64,000 nt of DNA from Toxonevra muliebris (taxonomy: Eukaryota; Arthropoda; Insecta; Diptera; Pallopteridae). The translations under genes and the position numbers were made by a program. The notes beneath the pieces were generated by a model. It saw only the letters and a list, made by a program, of their open reading frames with translations, had not been told where the DNA came from and ran no database searches. Positions 1 through 11,789 of this stretch are shown in pieces; within the stretch, counting starts at the first letter, position 1; every line of letters begins with the position of its first letter. The stretch lies in the NCBI GenBank assembly GCA_963691655.1, contig OY829327.1:68708079-68772078 (forward strand), in the 5' to 3' direction.

Positions 1-180
1 CTACATAAGAATTGACACCTAACAAAACCTTAAAAGTGTACGAATAAAAGAAATAAGTGGAGCAATTTACAAACAAAAAAAAAAAATTCATTTATATCAA
101 CGCACGCATTTGGATTAGAATATTTAGCAAAATTCACAAAAATTAAAGATTAAAGTTAATTTGGAAATTTAAGATGAAAG

Positions 181-665
181 TTAACACTTCGGAGGGCGCG
201 CTCTGAACAGTTACACGAGAGGGCGCGCCGCGGCATTTTAGCCGCAAGGTAAATTTCATAGTATCGACTGCAATTTTTCTTATTTATAGCAAAAAAAAAA
301 TCAATAATTTAAAACAACTGATTGCTTTTTAGTGATATTGAAATATATTTTAAGCATTTAGTTTTAAATATTTTTTGTCATCGTTTTGACTTTGAAAAAA
401 TTTCATCAAGCTACCTTTGAATTTTTTTGATACGCGAGCGCACTCCGCGGCAAATTAGCCGCAAAAGCGAGATACCAATTTTCAAACACAAATAGCAGTT
501 AAACGATGTGACGCAGAAGCCAACGGTTAACGGTAAACCACTCTGCATCTCAAAACTTACTAAGTCACTTGAGGGGCAGCGGTCGGCTACTATGATTTGT
601 ATTTTAAAAACACAAAATAAACAATTTGTGGCTAATTTGCCGCGGCGCGCCCTCCGAAGGGTTAA
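181..665. mobile_element. TTAA-flanked non-autonomous DNA element, copy 1
   Basis: A 485-bp block begins TTAACACTTCGGAGGGCGCGC and ends with the inverse, GCGCGCCCTCCGAAGGGTTAA, so it has TTAA at each edge and GC-rich inverted ends. A second GC-rich inverted patch (CCGCGGCAAATTAGCCGC) sits inside at about 446-463. An inverted, diverged copy lies at 16875-17324, which shows this is an interspersed family. TTAA target duplication with CCCT-type ends is typical of the piggyBac superfamily. No coding sequence is seen, so it would depend on a transposase supplied elsewhere. Confidence 0.75.
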
Positions 666-730
666 ACTTATCTAGCCGGAGTCGTTCGACCGAATCAATC
701 GTCGCGCTCAACTTTCACAGATGGTAGGGA

Positions 731-785
731 AGAAGTGTGCATTCTTTAGAAACAGTAAATTTATGTGACAAAAACAATTGTTTAT
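731..785 (+). pseudogene. Small fragment of hAT transposase
   Basis: About 54 bp match, in inverted orientation, the hAT transposase piece at 2084-2137 (shared AAGTGTGCATTCTTTAGAAA). Both translate to a peptide of the form HSLETV-L-DKNN, so this is a detached scrap of the same transposase coding sequence. The flanks do not match, so these are not terminal repeats of the maT element lying between them. Confidence 0.55.
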
Positions 786-990
786 TTTACCATCAGGGTT
801 GTCACGGCCTAAAATTTTTGTATATATATGTTTATATATATATATATATTCACATGTTTTTGGCACATAGTACATTTTCCATAACATTAAAAGGAAATAA
901 AAGTAACAAAATAAATATAACATAAAAGTAACTATGTTACGCATTTAAAAAAATTATATGTATAATTCGACTAGAAATGTATTATATATA

Positions 991-2010
991 TACAGGGTGA
1001 CAATCGTAAAGTGACGCACACATTTCAGCAGTTATTTTCAAAAGGACGTACTTCCATTAAGTACAATTAAGTGTTAACATTGCTGAATATATAAGCATTA
1101 ATTTGAACCCCACCTCATTCAATATAACCTCCTTTAGCCTGCACACATGCCTTCAATCGATCCGGAAATCGTAGGACTGTTCGCCGCAGGACTTCTGATC
1201 AATTTCAGTCCAGGCTTTCTCTAATGAATTTGTCAGCGACTCCAGACTGGTGTTGAGATGCACAAGCCTTACTCTCTAAAATACTCCAAATAGAGTAGTC
1301 CATTGGATTCAAGTCTGGGGAGTATGGTGGCCATTCTTGAGATGTCATGAATCCAGAAAAATTGTCTTTTATCCATGTTTGCGTTAATTTTGCCATGTGG
1401 GAAGGTGCAGAATCTTGCTGGAAAGTCCAGTTTTCATTTCCAAATGTATCTTGGGCCCAGGGAAGAACATGTTCATTTAAAATGCTCCGATAAACAACCT
1501 GGTCAATTTTAACACCCTCTTCAACGAATATTAGAGGGGTTCTGGCATTAGCGGAAACTCCAGCCCATACCATAACGGAAGCTGGCTTTTGAACTCGGCC
1601 AACAGTCCTATTTTGTTGCGATGATGATGTTAGCCACATTCGGTCATTTTGCGCATTGAAATGTTGTTCAACCGTGAAAATTTTTTCATCTGTAAACAAG
1701 ATATTTTCAACATTTTTTAGCACGGAGGAGCGTAGAAACGTCTTGCATCTTTGCAGTCGCAAATCTTTCTTTTTTTGTGTCAGATCACGGTTTACTCCCA
1801 CTTCCTTAGCGATTTTTCTCATTGAGCGCCTTGGATTTCGGTTGATTCGTTTACGAATTTTTTCTGTTAAACCAGTAGTGGCAACTGTTGAAAATTTTCC
1901 CCGGTCTCTATCTCCAAAACCCCCAGTTTCATTATATCGAATAATAGCTCGGTCTACCGTACGACTTGACAAATTTAAAGCCTTTGCAATTTGACAGTTA
2001 CTATAATTTG
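991..2010 (-). pseudogene. maT-family (DD37D) transposase, 5'-truncated
   Basis: The longest reading frame (1205-1972, about 255 residues) has a helix-turn-helix part (SRTVDRAIIRYNETG) and a DDE catalytic domain. It shows FTDEKIF (first Asp), VMVWAGVS, FQQDSAPSH (second Asp) and WPPYSPDLNPMDYSIW (third Asp). There are 37 residues between the second and third Asp, the spacing that defines maT within the Tc1/mariner superfamily. The frame continues upstream to about 2005, where it runs into hAT sequence, so the 5' inverted end is missing. A segment between the HTH part and the catalytic domain also looks shortened. The likely 3' end begins near 991 (CAGGGTGACAATCG). It is probably inactive. Confidence 0.75.
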
Positions 2011-3950
2011 CCGTAACTCAGACAATTGGCTGTTCTGCAAATAAAGCTCTGCTTTACTTCCGATAAAAATATTTGTTATTGATAAATAATTGTTTTTGTC
2101 ATTTAATTTTACTGTTTCTAAAGAATGCACACTTCTTACGAACTCATTTTTCATAAAATTACTTAATATCAACTTGAAGTTCATTTCAATATGTGAACAA
2201 AAGTATGGCAAACGAACCATTTCTGATTGAAATTCTTTGTTAAGCTTATTAATAATATTAAGTATATAAGATACAAATAAAAAGTATGCTTTCACCCAGT
2301 GGCGTGCCTAGCATTTACTGATGAGGCAAGCCCTATGAATTTTTTTTTTACCAAACCAAAAATTCTAAAATTGGCAATAAGGATGGAATGTTCTAGATCC
2401 CGATTGAAGCATTGAAGAAGGGAAATGGAAGCTCTGTCTGGGCTTTACCAACGTTTTTCGACATGCTAAAATATTAACATTAAAAAGACAAAATGAACAT
2501 ATAAATTCAGAAGGTGAACGTAGAAAGGACATTTTTGGACTAAAATCGTTGAGAGATATACTATTTTTTAAACTAAACGATAATTTCTCTTAATATAAAC
2601 CGTATTAATAAAAATGCAAATTATCAAATATAAGAAAAATGTCAACGGAATGAAAAAATGCAAATTGCCAAGTAACTAAATGTATTGATGTATGTAAATA
2701 AGTAAAATTATTATTTGAAAAACCTTGTTTTGCTTCATTTTTATTTGAACCTGAACCGGAACACACTGTTATTTTTTGCTTGAGCCTGAATCTGAATACG
2801 AACCCAAATTTAACCGGTTCGAAGCTCTGCTAAAATCTAATGGCGCAAAAATATAGGAGTAAAAGCAAGTGTAGTAAATACTTTCCAAATGGCACCCAAA
2901 AACTGAAAGCTACAGATAAAAAATTTAAAAAAAAAATTATTCTTTTAGTTAAAACAATAGTAGTAATTTTGTAAGTACATATTATACAAATTTTCAGTTC
3001 CCAATCCTTAGGCAAGCCCGGCTTTTGGGCTTATATGGAAGTACCGCCACTGCTTTCAACCCGGGGTCGCCCATTCGTTTTGCCAAATTAGCTGCTTTGA
3101 TTCCATTTACTTCTAAAAAGCAGAATATGAAATATAAATGCAAGGCAGTCCATTGCTGAACTAAACGATTAATTACTTGTCCTGATGCAAGCCACCTTGT
3201 AAGTGAAATCCCCAATATTTTATGTGGTTTTACAATCTTGAAATTCTTTGAACTCGGTTATGCGTTTCGGGCTGTGCCAAAAAAAATTGTAAATATTACG
3301 ACAAAGTGTTTCAAATGTATAATGAATGACAAGTGCATTTAATATAAAACAAATCTACATCCTGCTTAAACTTTTCGCCTGCAAACCATTAATTTCTGCA
3401 GCCATCACGCTAGCACCATCGGTGGCAAGCCCTATTATATTTTTCAGTGGAATGTCGTGCTTATTAAAAATACGTTTAATTGTTTCATATAATGAATTCG
3501 CATCAGTATTAGTTAATTCAAGAAAGCTTAGAAACCTATCATGAATATTTTTTGTCAACTTATCAATATATCGTACAACTAATACTAATGACTTTTTGGT
3601 TGATATATCAGTCGTTTCATCAACGATTAGTGCAAATTTAGTTGCCTTAAGTTTACAAACAATTGTTTCCTTTGCTTTATTACCTAAAACCTCTGCAAGT
3701 TGCGTTGATTTTCTTCTACCGCATTGAACGGACTTCGCAATCTTTGAGTCGGGGCAGCACTCCATCAAAAGTTTTGGCAAATAATCTATTAACAAAAATG
3801 GCAAATTGGTGAGTTCTGCATTGTGTACTTGCTTTGAAAATTTCACGCTCTCCTGACTCATGCACGACTCAATTTTGATTTGATTCTTTTACTTTTTACA
3901 TTTTGCGTATGAACAAGCAAAGAATATTGTTTCCTCAGATACGTTGCATT
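1975..3950 (-). pseudogene. hAT-superfamily transposase pseudogene (ZBED/GTF2IRD2-like)
   Basis: The coding sequence is spread over several frames. At 3355-3861 are the RNase-H-like core motifs (FALIVDETTD and IIGLATDGASVMAA, two acidic residues). At about 3050-3215 is TRWLASGQVINRLVQQW, a hAT signature after the insertion domain. At 1975-2295 is INKLNKEFQSE and ILSNFMKNE. Degenerate coding between 3215 and 3355 (YIKCTCHS) links them. Upstream, a frame beginning near 3958 gives the N-terminal part and ends in a frameshift before 3861. The gene is split by a 756-bp non-autonomous hAT element (2297-3052), and its C-terminal end is cut by the maT element. The C-terminal dimerisation motif is not seen. 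It is non-functional. Confidence 0.75.
2297..3052. mobile_element. Non-autonomous hAT element inside the hAT gene
   Basis: The ends are CAGTGGCG at 2297 and CGCCACTG at 3052, a hAT-type terminal inverted repeat. Direct repeats CTTTCACC (2289-2296) and CTTTCAAC (3053-3060) match at 7 of 8 bases, as expected for the 8-bp hAT target duplication. Removing the element and one repeat brings the flanking hAT transposase reading into one frame. The interior is AT-rich with no convincing gene. AGGCAAGCCC occurs near both ends in direct orientation. Confidence 0.85.
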
Positions 3951-5410
3951 ATTGGCCATCTTTTTTTTGGCACGCAACACAATAGCTAGCTCCATTTTTA
4001 TTTCGCAGTCATGAATAACGATATTTTTGCTTTACTTCGTCATTAGTACGTGTTGTTTGTACATATATAAACATTATCATCCTTTCTTTTTAAAATAAAA
4101 ATTTATTTTACTATGAAAACAAGAGTTTTGAATCAACACACACCATCACACAAACGACTATTGGAATTGTAATTGAAAATTAAAAACCATAAATTACTCT
4201 AGCTTACAAATAATTATTTTTTTTCTATGTAAAATTGATCGCTGAGTCCGAAAATCAACTCTATTGTGTGGTTTTGGAGATATCACAAGTTTTATCGGAG
4301 AAAAAAAGGTTTGTCCACATAATTACAAATATCTTGGAAACTAGGAACTTGATTTGAACAAAAAGTATATGAAATAAAGATATTAAAATTTCTCATCTCA
4401 CGTTTATACATTTTGATTCGATTGGATAAATAGTTTTGGCACAATTAAGTAAATTATTAAGAAATTTTCCATAGAAATTGGATAGTGGTGTTCATTGGTA
4501 ATTTTGGCTGTAAACTATTATATATATATATGCTATTATAGAAAAGAAAACCTTTATCATCTTCTTACTTTGGTTCCTCAAATACACTGTTTAAAATATT
4601 TTCTTTTGTATGAAAGCTGCTGTGCCCACTTGCCCAAAAAATATCACACAAAACTTTGCGCCACTCCGTCGTTTTCAATTTCATACACATGTTTCATTGA
4701 GCATGGCGTTGTCAACCAACACCTTTGCACAAAATCTCAGTACAGTAACATGTGTGGTTTCGGAGATATACTCAAAATAGCATTAAGATTGCAGGAGAGG
4801 AGCCACGCCCATTTGAACACAAATTCAGATCTGATAAGCTCGGTATCGGCAAATAATATTTCCATATTTCCTGAGATATCCCATAATAAATATTCAGGTT
4901 ATATGTTAGGTGTCATACCTCTTTTTCTAGCTCCAACCCCATTGTCAGCCAGCGTCTTTGCACGCAGGACGCAGTAAATTGCAGTACTGTACTATAAATG
5001 GTATACTTAAAAAACTATAAGGTTTGTATGGGAGGTATCCCGCCCGCTTGTAATTACAAACTTTTACCAAGCCAATAGTAAGGTCAGAGACATAATGCAG
5101 TATTATATAAGTTTTAATGTCATTTAGGAAGTATAATCGGACATACAAACAGATTTTCACTTTTATAAATATTGTTAGATTATTTTCTTCATTGCTGTTT
5201 CGAAACGTAAAACTTTTTAAAAATCAAAAACATATTTTTTTTACCATTTTTTAAATTTCAAATTTAAAACGCCATTTCGGTTGATATATCATGGTTGGGG
5301 ATGCATGTTACGCTAATACATGCCAATTTAGCAATTTGTATTGTTTTCGTTATCATTCTTTTTGGTGATCAATTTGCAACTAATGTTGACAAAATTTTTT
5401 CGGAAGACAG
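3951..5410. other. Gene-free AT-rich interval
   Basis: No coding family is recognised. Two segments, near 4705-4745 and 4935-4975, share a partly conserved pattern (TTGTCAACCAACACCTTTGCAC against TTGTCAGCCAGCGTCTTTGCAC, followed by CAGTA). This may be an old internal duplication or two decayed copies of an unnamed repeat. Short TA runs are present near 4516-4530. Confidence 0.4.
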
Positions 5411-5584
5411 TGCTATATTAACAAAAGGATCGCCAACAAAACTTCTGTTTTCATAGCGAAAATACTTTCTTGATGGCGTATCATCATGGCACGAAATTCA
5501 GCGCGGTGTTCTCGCTCCAAGTGTCTTTCTAATTCAGTTTCTTTCAATTCTTTTAATTTAGAATCCATTAATTTTGCTTCATAC
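5411..5584 (-). pseudogene. Coding-like coiled-coil fragment next to the mariner end
   Basis: Read on the minus strand from 5584, about 50 residues are open and rich in Glu, Arg and Lys, including LKELKETELERHLERE and FRAMMIRHQESIF, ending at a stop near 5420. The composition is unlike random AT-rich DNA and resembles the C-terminal helix of Myb/MADF-type accessory proteins of DNA transposons. That match is only suggestive. The open frame is cut off at the mariner terminus, so its upstream part was displaced or lost. Confidence 0.35.
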
Positions 5585-5599
5585 TACGACCTTGATCAA

Positions 5600-6275
5600 A
5601 AAGTTCCCGGAATTTATTCAGAAAATTAAAAATACAAGTTTATTCATCTAAATCTACCATATATTGTCCCCTTCAAAGTAATCCCCATCGATTGCAACAC
5701 ATTTATACCAGCGCTTGATCCAATCCTCGAAACATTTTTTATATTCGGTCTTCGGTATGTCCATCAGTGCTTCCTGCGATTTTTCCATTACTTCCTCTCG
5801 GCTGCTGAAACGCGTGAATTCGGTGGCTGTTGGATGGTATTTGTTGCATTTTTCGTCAAAAAATTACGAATAATGATGGCACTGTGCGACGGTGCGTTAT
5901 CATGGTGCAAAATCCACGAGTTTTCTGTCCACAACGTCTCATAACGCCCAAATAATACTCTTTGTTTACTGTCTGGCCTTCTGGCGAAAATTCATGATGC
6001 ACTACACCGTTGTAATCCATGAAAACCGTGAACATTGCCTTCTTTTTTGACTGAAAACGACGTGGCTTTTTGGTCTCGGCTCATTTGGTGGACACCATTC
6101 ACTTGCCTGATGTCTGGATTGCGTGTCGTACTCATAGACCCACGTCTCGTCTCCAGTAATGATCCTTTTGATGAATGTGTGATCGGATTCAGCCTCGCAA
6201 ATCATGTCTTTTGCGACGTCAACACGGTCTCTTTTTTGCATGAAATTGAGGTCTTTTGGCACCAACTTTGCTTTG
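5600..6275 (-). pseudogene. mariner (DD34D-type) transposase, C-terminal part, deleted
   Basis: On the minus strand the readable part begins at the BEL border (KLVPKDLNFMQKRDRVDV), then ITGDETWVYEYD with the first catalytic Asp, then HEF-PEGQTVNKEYY and WILHHDNAPSH with the second Asp. The residues that should follow, SPDLAPCDFF with the third Asp, are gone: the frame runs from NTIQQPP directly into the C-terminal tail, so an internal deletion removed the last catalytic residue. Several frameshifts are present. The N-terminal DNA-binding domain is missing because of the BEL insertion and an associated deletion. Inactive. Confidence 0.8.
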
Positions 6276-6744
6276 TGCTCCCTGCACCACCATCACCACC
6301 TCCACCACCGTCGTCTCGCGACGATATATATATAAAATAGAATTTGTAAATTATTGAATTGAATTTCCCCCCTAAGGGCTAACAATACCACTCTGGTATT
6401 ATATTGAATTAAATTGAATTGTATAAAAAGTCCTTTGAAATACCACTCTGGTATTTTTCTATTACAATGTAATATATATATATACCCTCCGTATATACCA
6501 CTATTCTGTAATAGATTCTCTCAAAGTCATGGGATTATACCAATTGCCAGGCGTATAAAATCCCATGACTTGAGAAAACCTAAGGTAGTCTATGAATACC
6601 TCTTGCTCATGCAAAATCAAATCCTAAATAAACACCACACTCCGTGTTAAATACTCTTTCAATAAAAATTAACTTTCTTTTTATTTAACCACTTCTGCAC
6701 TAAGTTTCAGTGTTTCTCGATCAAACCCCCTACAAATTCGTACA
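6276..6744 (+). repeat. BEL 5' LTR
   Basis: The LTR starts TGCTCCCTGCACC and ends AAATTCGTACA. It contains a TATA-like run (ATATATATATAAAATAG near 6322), two small stem-loops of the form AATACC-loop-GGTATT near 6386 and 6440, an inverted pair CATGGGAT/ATCCCATG near 6529 and 6562, and an AATAAA near 6661. Its length equals that of the 3' LTR exactly. Confidence 0.9.
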
Positions 6745-6757
6745 TGGTCCTTCGAGT
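6745..6757 (+). promoter_or_regulatory. Primer-binding site, probably tRNA-Tyr
   Basis: Immediately after the 5' LTR is TGGTCCTTCGAG. This is complementary to a tRNA 3' end with acceptor strand CUCGAAGGA-CCA. From memory of the fly tRNA-Tyr acceptor stem (CCTTCGA at its 5' end), tRNA-Tyr is the best candidate. Position and the TGG start are seen; the isoacceptor is inferred. Confidence 0.6.
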
Positions 6758-8931
6758 CTCTAAATTAATTTTATGATCTGGCACCTCTGGCCTGATACTA
6801 GAGTCAGTTCAAAAAATACCTTGAGTAGTGCGGTCGCGTGTGCTTCAGTTTTTTGAAAAGTGAAAAAAAAAAATAATAAAACAAGTAAAACATACATTTA
6901 ACTGAAAAAAACTCTGTTTTACACATAAACAAAAAGCTAAAGTGAAAACAAAAAACTAAAGTGAAACTGAAAAACAAAGTGAAGCTAAAAACAAATAGAA
7001 AAAAAAAAAAAAGTTTGACCGTTAACCATATAAAGTATATAAAGTGAAAAACAGAAGTATATACACATACACACACACACAAAGTAAAACAAAAATTTTG
7101 ATTTACAAAAACAAACAAAGTAAAAAACCCAAATTACAAAACCCAGTGGGAACAAAATCAACCCTAGTGAAATCAAAAAATAAAAATATTTTCTTTTAAC
7201 ACTCATAACTTATACTGACTTAAACCTGAAAAAAAACCTTAGTGAAGTGAAGTGAAGTGATATATAAAAAAAAAAAAAACCCCAAACCTGAAAAAAAAAA
7301 ATTTATACTTACCCGTATACATATATACCTGAAAAGAAAATAAAATACAATACTTACCTGAAAAAAAAAAACAAGAGGAAAAAAGTGAAATCAAACAAGT
7401 ACAATATAACATCAAAACACAGATTCTCATCACATCATATACAGTCACCAATCACAACAAAACATTCAACATAACACCAATCACATCATCAACAGGCAAC
7501 ATAACATCAAGTATCCCACAACTTCACCAAATCCCAAACCCAGAATACTCCATAACCCAAATACAAAATGTCGCAGTAAGTAACAAGTATCGTTCTAATT
7601 ATAGTTATACATTTACAGTTGTACAATAAAATTGTCTCCAAATACATTTACATATTAAGAAGTACAGTCGGTACTGAAACTTAATTTCTCTTAAAGATCC
7701 ATTATTTCTTAGGGATCTCGCGTTTTTGTGCAAATACACATATAAGAGCCATTTGGGCGATTATATACATAGAAAAATTTCCCATAATTTCGCAACTCTA
7801 ATCATTTTGTATTATATACCTACATCATTTTTCTCTAAACTATCCGTTTTAATTGGATCCACTATTTCTTAGGGATCCAGCGGTTTTTTATATATACATA
7901 TCATAGCTATTACATACGTAGAAAAATTTACCGTTTTTCCGCTAATTTCAATATATTGCTATAATATATAAAATTTTCTCAAAATTTCCGTTTTAACAGG
8001 ATCCACTATCTCTTAGAGATCCAGCGGTTTTTTTATATATTATATGTATGTATGTTTAATAGCCGTTTGAGCTAGTACATACTTGGAAATATATTCTGTT
8101 CTTCCGCTAACTCTAGAACATTATACATAGAAAAACTTTCTGTTTTTTATATACTTTCGGATGATTATATATTTGCTAACTCTAGCATTTTATATAATCA
8201 TATTATATATTATATAACTGATTTATAATATATGAGCTCGAAGAAAAGCTTAAATTTTTAAAGTGGTGCTTGTATATACATTTATATACATAGAATTCTC
8301 TCTCGCTTATTATAAATAAATAAGGAGAGGCGAAAAAAAAAAAGGAAGAGAATCAGCAAATCATCCCCTATTTTTTGCAATTCTCATAAAAGCGCATAAG
8401 CCGTGTGGTTTTAATACATACGCGCAGAATTCGACCAATACTAGGAAAATATAACCCAGTATATTACTAGTACTAGCATACACAACTAAAAAAAAAAAAA
8501 AAAAAAAAATTATAAATTTATTTAACATTTCACAAAACTTTAATTTATTTTAATAAGTTTAAAATACTTATAAGTTCAAAAAAACAAAATTTTTTATCAG
8601 CAATAAAGCTTTCCCGTCGGCTTTATTGGATTTCACATTTCATTTATATACACATAACGACCAACAGTCCCTCGTGTTGGATCGTAAACATTTTCTCCAA
8701 AACTTTATAATTGTTGTATCAAATTTCATTTCTTTATATAACAAAAAACAAACATATTTTAATTTTTTTTTGAACAACAAAACTCATTGTTGATTCTGAA
8801 AATATTTTTAATTTCTTTAAAAAATTATTTTATTCAAATCACCAAACTTATTTGTGGGGTCTGAAAACTCTCTTAAACTTTTCAAATAAATTTTGCCTTT
8901 TTCCCCAATTTTATTTTTTTGATAAAACAAA
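6758..8931 (+). other. BEL untranslated leader with internal repeats and splice donor
   Basis: About 2.2 kb without a long reading frame lies between the primer site and gag. Its first part (6860-7560) is A-rich with recurring AAAGTGAA words. At 7568-7575 ATGTCGCA is followed by a consensus donor GTAAGT (7576). Three copies of a motif of the form GATCCACTATTTCTTAGGGATC, each followed by CGG/CGT and a T-run, begin near 7696, 7855 and 8000 (spacing about 145-160 bp); each holds an inverted GGATCC pair. Two possible hairpins (AATAAAGC..GCTTTATT near 8602, CAACA..TGTTG near 8660) precede gag. Confidence 0.6.
7568..7581 (+). promoter_or_regulatory. Putative start codon and splice donor for the BEL downstream gene
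   Basis: ATG at 7568 is followed after eight coding bases (ATGTCGCA) by GTAAGT, a perfect donor. The exon ends in phase 2. The acceptor before the zinc-knuckle gene (AG at 14656-14657) opens an exon with one base needed to complete the codon, so the frame is kept across the 7-kb intron. It is a prediction from sequence only. Confidence 0.55.
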
Positions 8932-9880
8932 ATGCAAAGAACACCAGAAACTAGCAAATCAGAAGCTAGTAAACCCGAAACTAGCAAAACAGAAGCTGTA
9001 AAGAAAGCCCTTGACCTCCCACAGGGAAAAACACGATCTGCGACAAAAAATTATTCTGACACGATCTTGAAAAAATTCATTTTTGAATCAGATCGATTAG
9101 TTCAATTTTGTATCAGATGGTCCAAAACGCCAATTGAAGACCAAACTGATAGCGTTCTGGAAGTGAAACTCCATGAACAAAGTTGGGCTCGCGTCCTACA
9201 AACATATGAGGATGTTTATGCGACAGATGATGAAAATATTAGAAGCTCAGCACAACAAAAATTTTGGAATTGCAGCGATCACTTCGAGAATTGCAAATCC
9301 CAAATAAATGAGATATTGAAGATCTCTTCAAATACGAAATCTCAGCCAATCACTAGTTCCAAAACTCAATCGTCTCATGAAGACAGATTTGGAGCTTCAG
9401 GTATCTGCCTCCAAGTTCCACCATGCGACACTGAAATATTTTATGGTGGATATGAAGAGTGGCCAGCCTTTCGTGACATGTTCACTGCTGTATACATAAA
9501 TCACCCTAAGCTCACACCCGCTCAAAAATTATATCACCTGCGGTACAAAACCAAAGGCAAAGCAGGAATTATAGTCAAGCAATACCCTCTAAGCGATGAC
9601 AATTTCGATCTCGCTTGGGAGGCATTGAAGTCACGATACGAAAATCGTAGAATTTTAGTTGACAATCAGATAAAAGCTCTTCTGAATATAAACCCAATAA
9701 CTTCAGAGAATAGTGAAGCTATCCAGAAAATCCAAAATACAATCAACAATTCTTTGTCTATTCTCAAGACACAGGATATTTTAGTAAATACATGGGACCC
9801 CATCCTAGTGTATATCTGTTCCACAAAGTTACCCGAAGAAACTCTAGCTCTATGGGAGCAATCTCTCAATTCTGGAAGGA
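8932..9880 (+). CDS. gag: BEL gag, N-terminal and DUF1759 region
   Basis: The frame opens with ATG at 8932, the first ATG after the leader. Residues 1-40 are a Ser/Thr/Lys-rich tail with a repeat (TSKSEASKPETSKTEA). About residues 45-135 look helical, and about 158-300 match the DUF1759 gag domain of BEL/Pao (FYGGYEEWPAFRDMF, LTPAQKLYHLRYKTKGKA, WEALKSRYENRR). The protein would form the inner particle and bind element RNA. In this copy the frame shifts near 9870-9885; translation of the uncorrected frame ends at 9915, while the true continuation (KELPTWIEMDRFL) lies in the next frame. Confident family assignment. Confidence 0.85.
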
Positions 9881-11789
9881 ACTTCCAACATGGATTGAAA
9901 TGGATAGATTTTTGACAAGTAGGTTTGAAGTCGTTGAGCGGCTCTCTCGCTATCGACTTGTGCGGCCACGAGCATCCCCAAACCACCTCCCTCCCAGTAA
10001 ATCTCAAAATAGAACTCAATCGTATCTTTCAGAAAACAGGCAATTTTCGTGTAAGCTGTGTAACGCAAATCATGCGTTGAAATTATGCAGAAAATTCAAA
10101 GCCCTCTCTGTATACGATAGATTGAAGGTCGTAAGGGAGAATAAATATTGTCAAAACTGTCTGGCATGTACACATCAAACAAATGAATGCTCAAGCCAGT
10201 TCACTTGCGTATACTGCCAAAAACAGCGTCACTCTATGCTGCATGTCACTGTCAACACCCCTCAAATATCACGTCCGAGATTTAATCAGCCCACATCCAA
10301 CTCTCATGATGCTACAACTTCTCACTCCACTACAGCTAACGTGCAAAAGCAACGTAGTGAACCTAATAGTGAACAAGTTCATTCTCATCATTCGAGTATT
10401 GGCGAAAGAACTTTACTTCCAACGGCAATGGTTTCGATATCCCATTCCGGGGAACTTTATAAAGTCCGCGCTTTAATAGACCAAGGTTCTCAAAAAACTT
10501 TTATCTCCTCAAAATTACAAAGAACTTTGGAACTTCCAGTAAAAGAAGCTCATTATTCAATTTCTGGCATGGGAGGCAGAATAGTACAAAATTCAAATAA
10601 AATATGCTCTCTCATACTATGCTCAAAAACCACAGATAAAAAAGTGGAGGCTCAGGCTATCGTACTCCCTAAATTAACCCAATTCTTACCCACGTTTAAG
10701 GTAAAAGACCCTGAGTGGAAGAAATTCTCAAATTTAAAATTAGCTGATCCTCAATGTTTTTGTCCTGCTGAAATCGATCTAGTTATTGGTAGCGATTTGA
10801 CCCCTCAAATCCTACTACATGGCTTACATCGCAACATTGGCGGAAGTTTGCTTGCCCAAAACACGATTTTCGGATGGATCTTAAGTGGACCCATCGCAGA
10901 AAACATAACAGCCTTCACAACTCAAGTCTCCCCCGTCTCCAACGATGATCTTAGTACCCAACTAAGACAATTTTGGGAACAGGAAGAAATAGGGGACAAC
11001 CCTACTGCTTCAGAAGAGGATCAAATTTGCGAGCGATTGTATCAGGACACAACTACAAGAAGATCGGATGGCAGATATGTAGTGAGACTTCCTTTTAAGA
11101 CTGAATTCCCTGAAACCATGGCGTTAGGACATTCCAGAACTCAGGCGCTGCATCAACTCCTAAGCATGGAGCGTACACTGGAAAAGAAAGGTAGCCTACA
11201 AGATACTTACTCCAAAGTACTTGAGGAATACCTGTCCCTAAATCATATGGAAAAAACTCATTCCTGGGAGACTGTATCAAACGGAAAATATTTCTCTTTT
11301 TATTTACCACACCATGCAGTTATACGTCCAGAAAAGAAAACAACTAAAGTTCGAGTAGTTTTCAATGCATCTAAAGTTTCAAGCTCGGGAAATTCATTAA
11401 ATGATGTTCTCTACACAGGTCCCACTCTTCAAACAGATTTAATGCTTCTTATTCTAAGATGGCGATTTTACAAATTTGTGTTCAATGGCGACATTGAAAA
11501 AATGTACCGTCGAATCCTCGTTCATGAGGACGACCAAAATTATCAGCGGATTCTCTTTCGTAAATCTACTCAAGATATAATTGAGGATTTCAAATTAAAA
11601 ACAGTAACTTTTGGGGTAAATTGTGCTCCATATTTAGCAATAAGAACTTTGCATCGATTAGCAAATGATTCTAAAGAAAAATTTCCTCTCGCTTCTAATA
11701 TTCTGTTAGAAGAAACATATGTCGATGACATACTTTCTGGTGGTTATGATATAGAGTCAGCCATTGAATCCATGAATCAAGTAATTTAA
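9880..11789 (+). pseudogene. pol: BEL gag zinc knuckles, protease and reverse transcriptase
   Basis: After the gag frameshift one frame runs to 11789. It contains three zinc-knuckle-type motifs (CKLCNANHALKLC, CQNCLACTHQTNEC, CVYCQKQRHSMLH, about 10050-10250). An aspartic protease follows with ALIDQGSQKTFIS (active-site Asp near 10478), then a DUF1758-like body, then reverse transcriptase with VRVVFNAS, FNGDIEKMY and the catalytic TYVDDILSGG (about 11716-11745). The order is standard for BEL/Pao. A TAA at 11787-11789 interrupts the reverse transcriptase; the same frame continues directly after it, so this is a point-mutation stop. Confidence 0.85.

Noticed and set aside
1656..1994. 112-residue plus-strand open frame opposite the maT transposase
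   Set aside because: It is the complement of a recognised transposase with clear motifs; no family match of its own.
6414..6650. 78-residue open frame repeated at 15488-15724
   Set aside because: It lies wholly within both LTRs and duplicates only because the LTRs do; no protein motif.
6804..7451. Phe/Leu-rich minus-strand open frames in the BEL leader
   Set aside because: They arise from the A-rich plus strand and have no domain; low-complexity artefacts.
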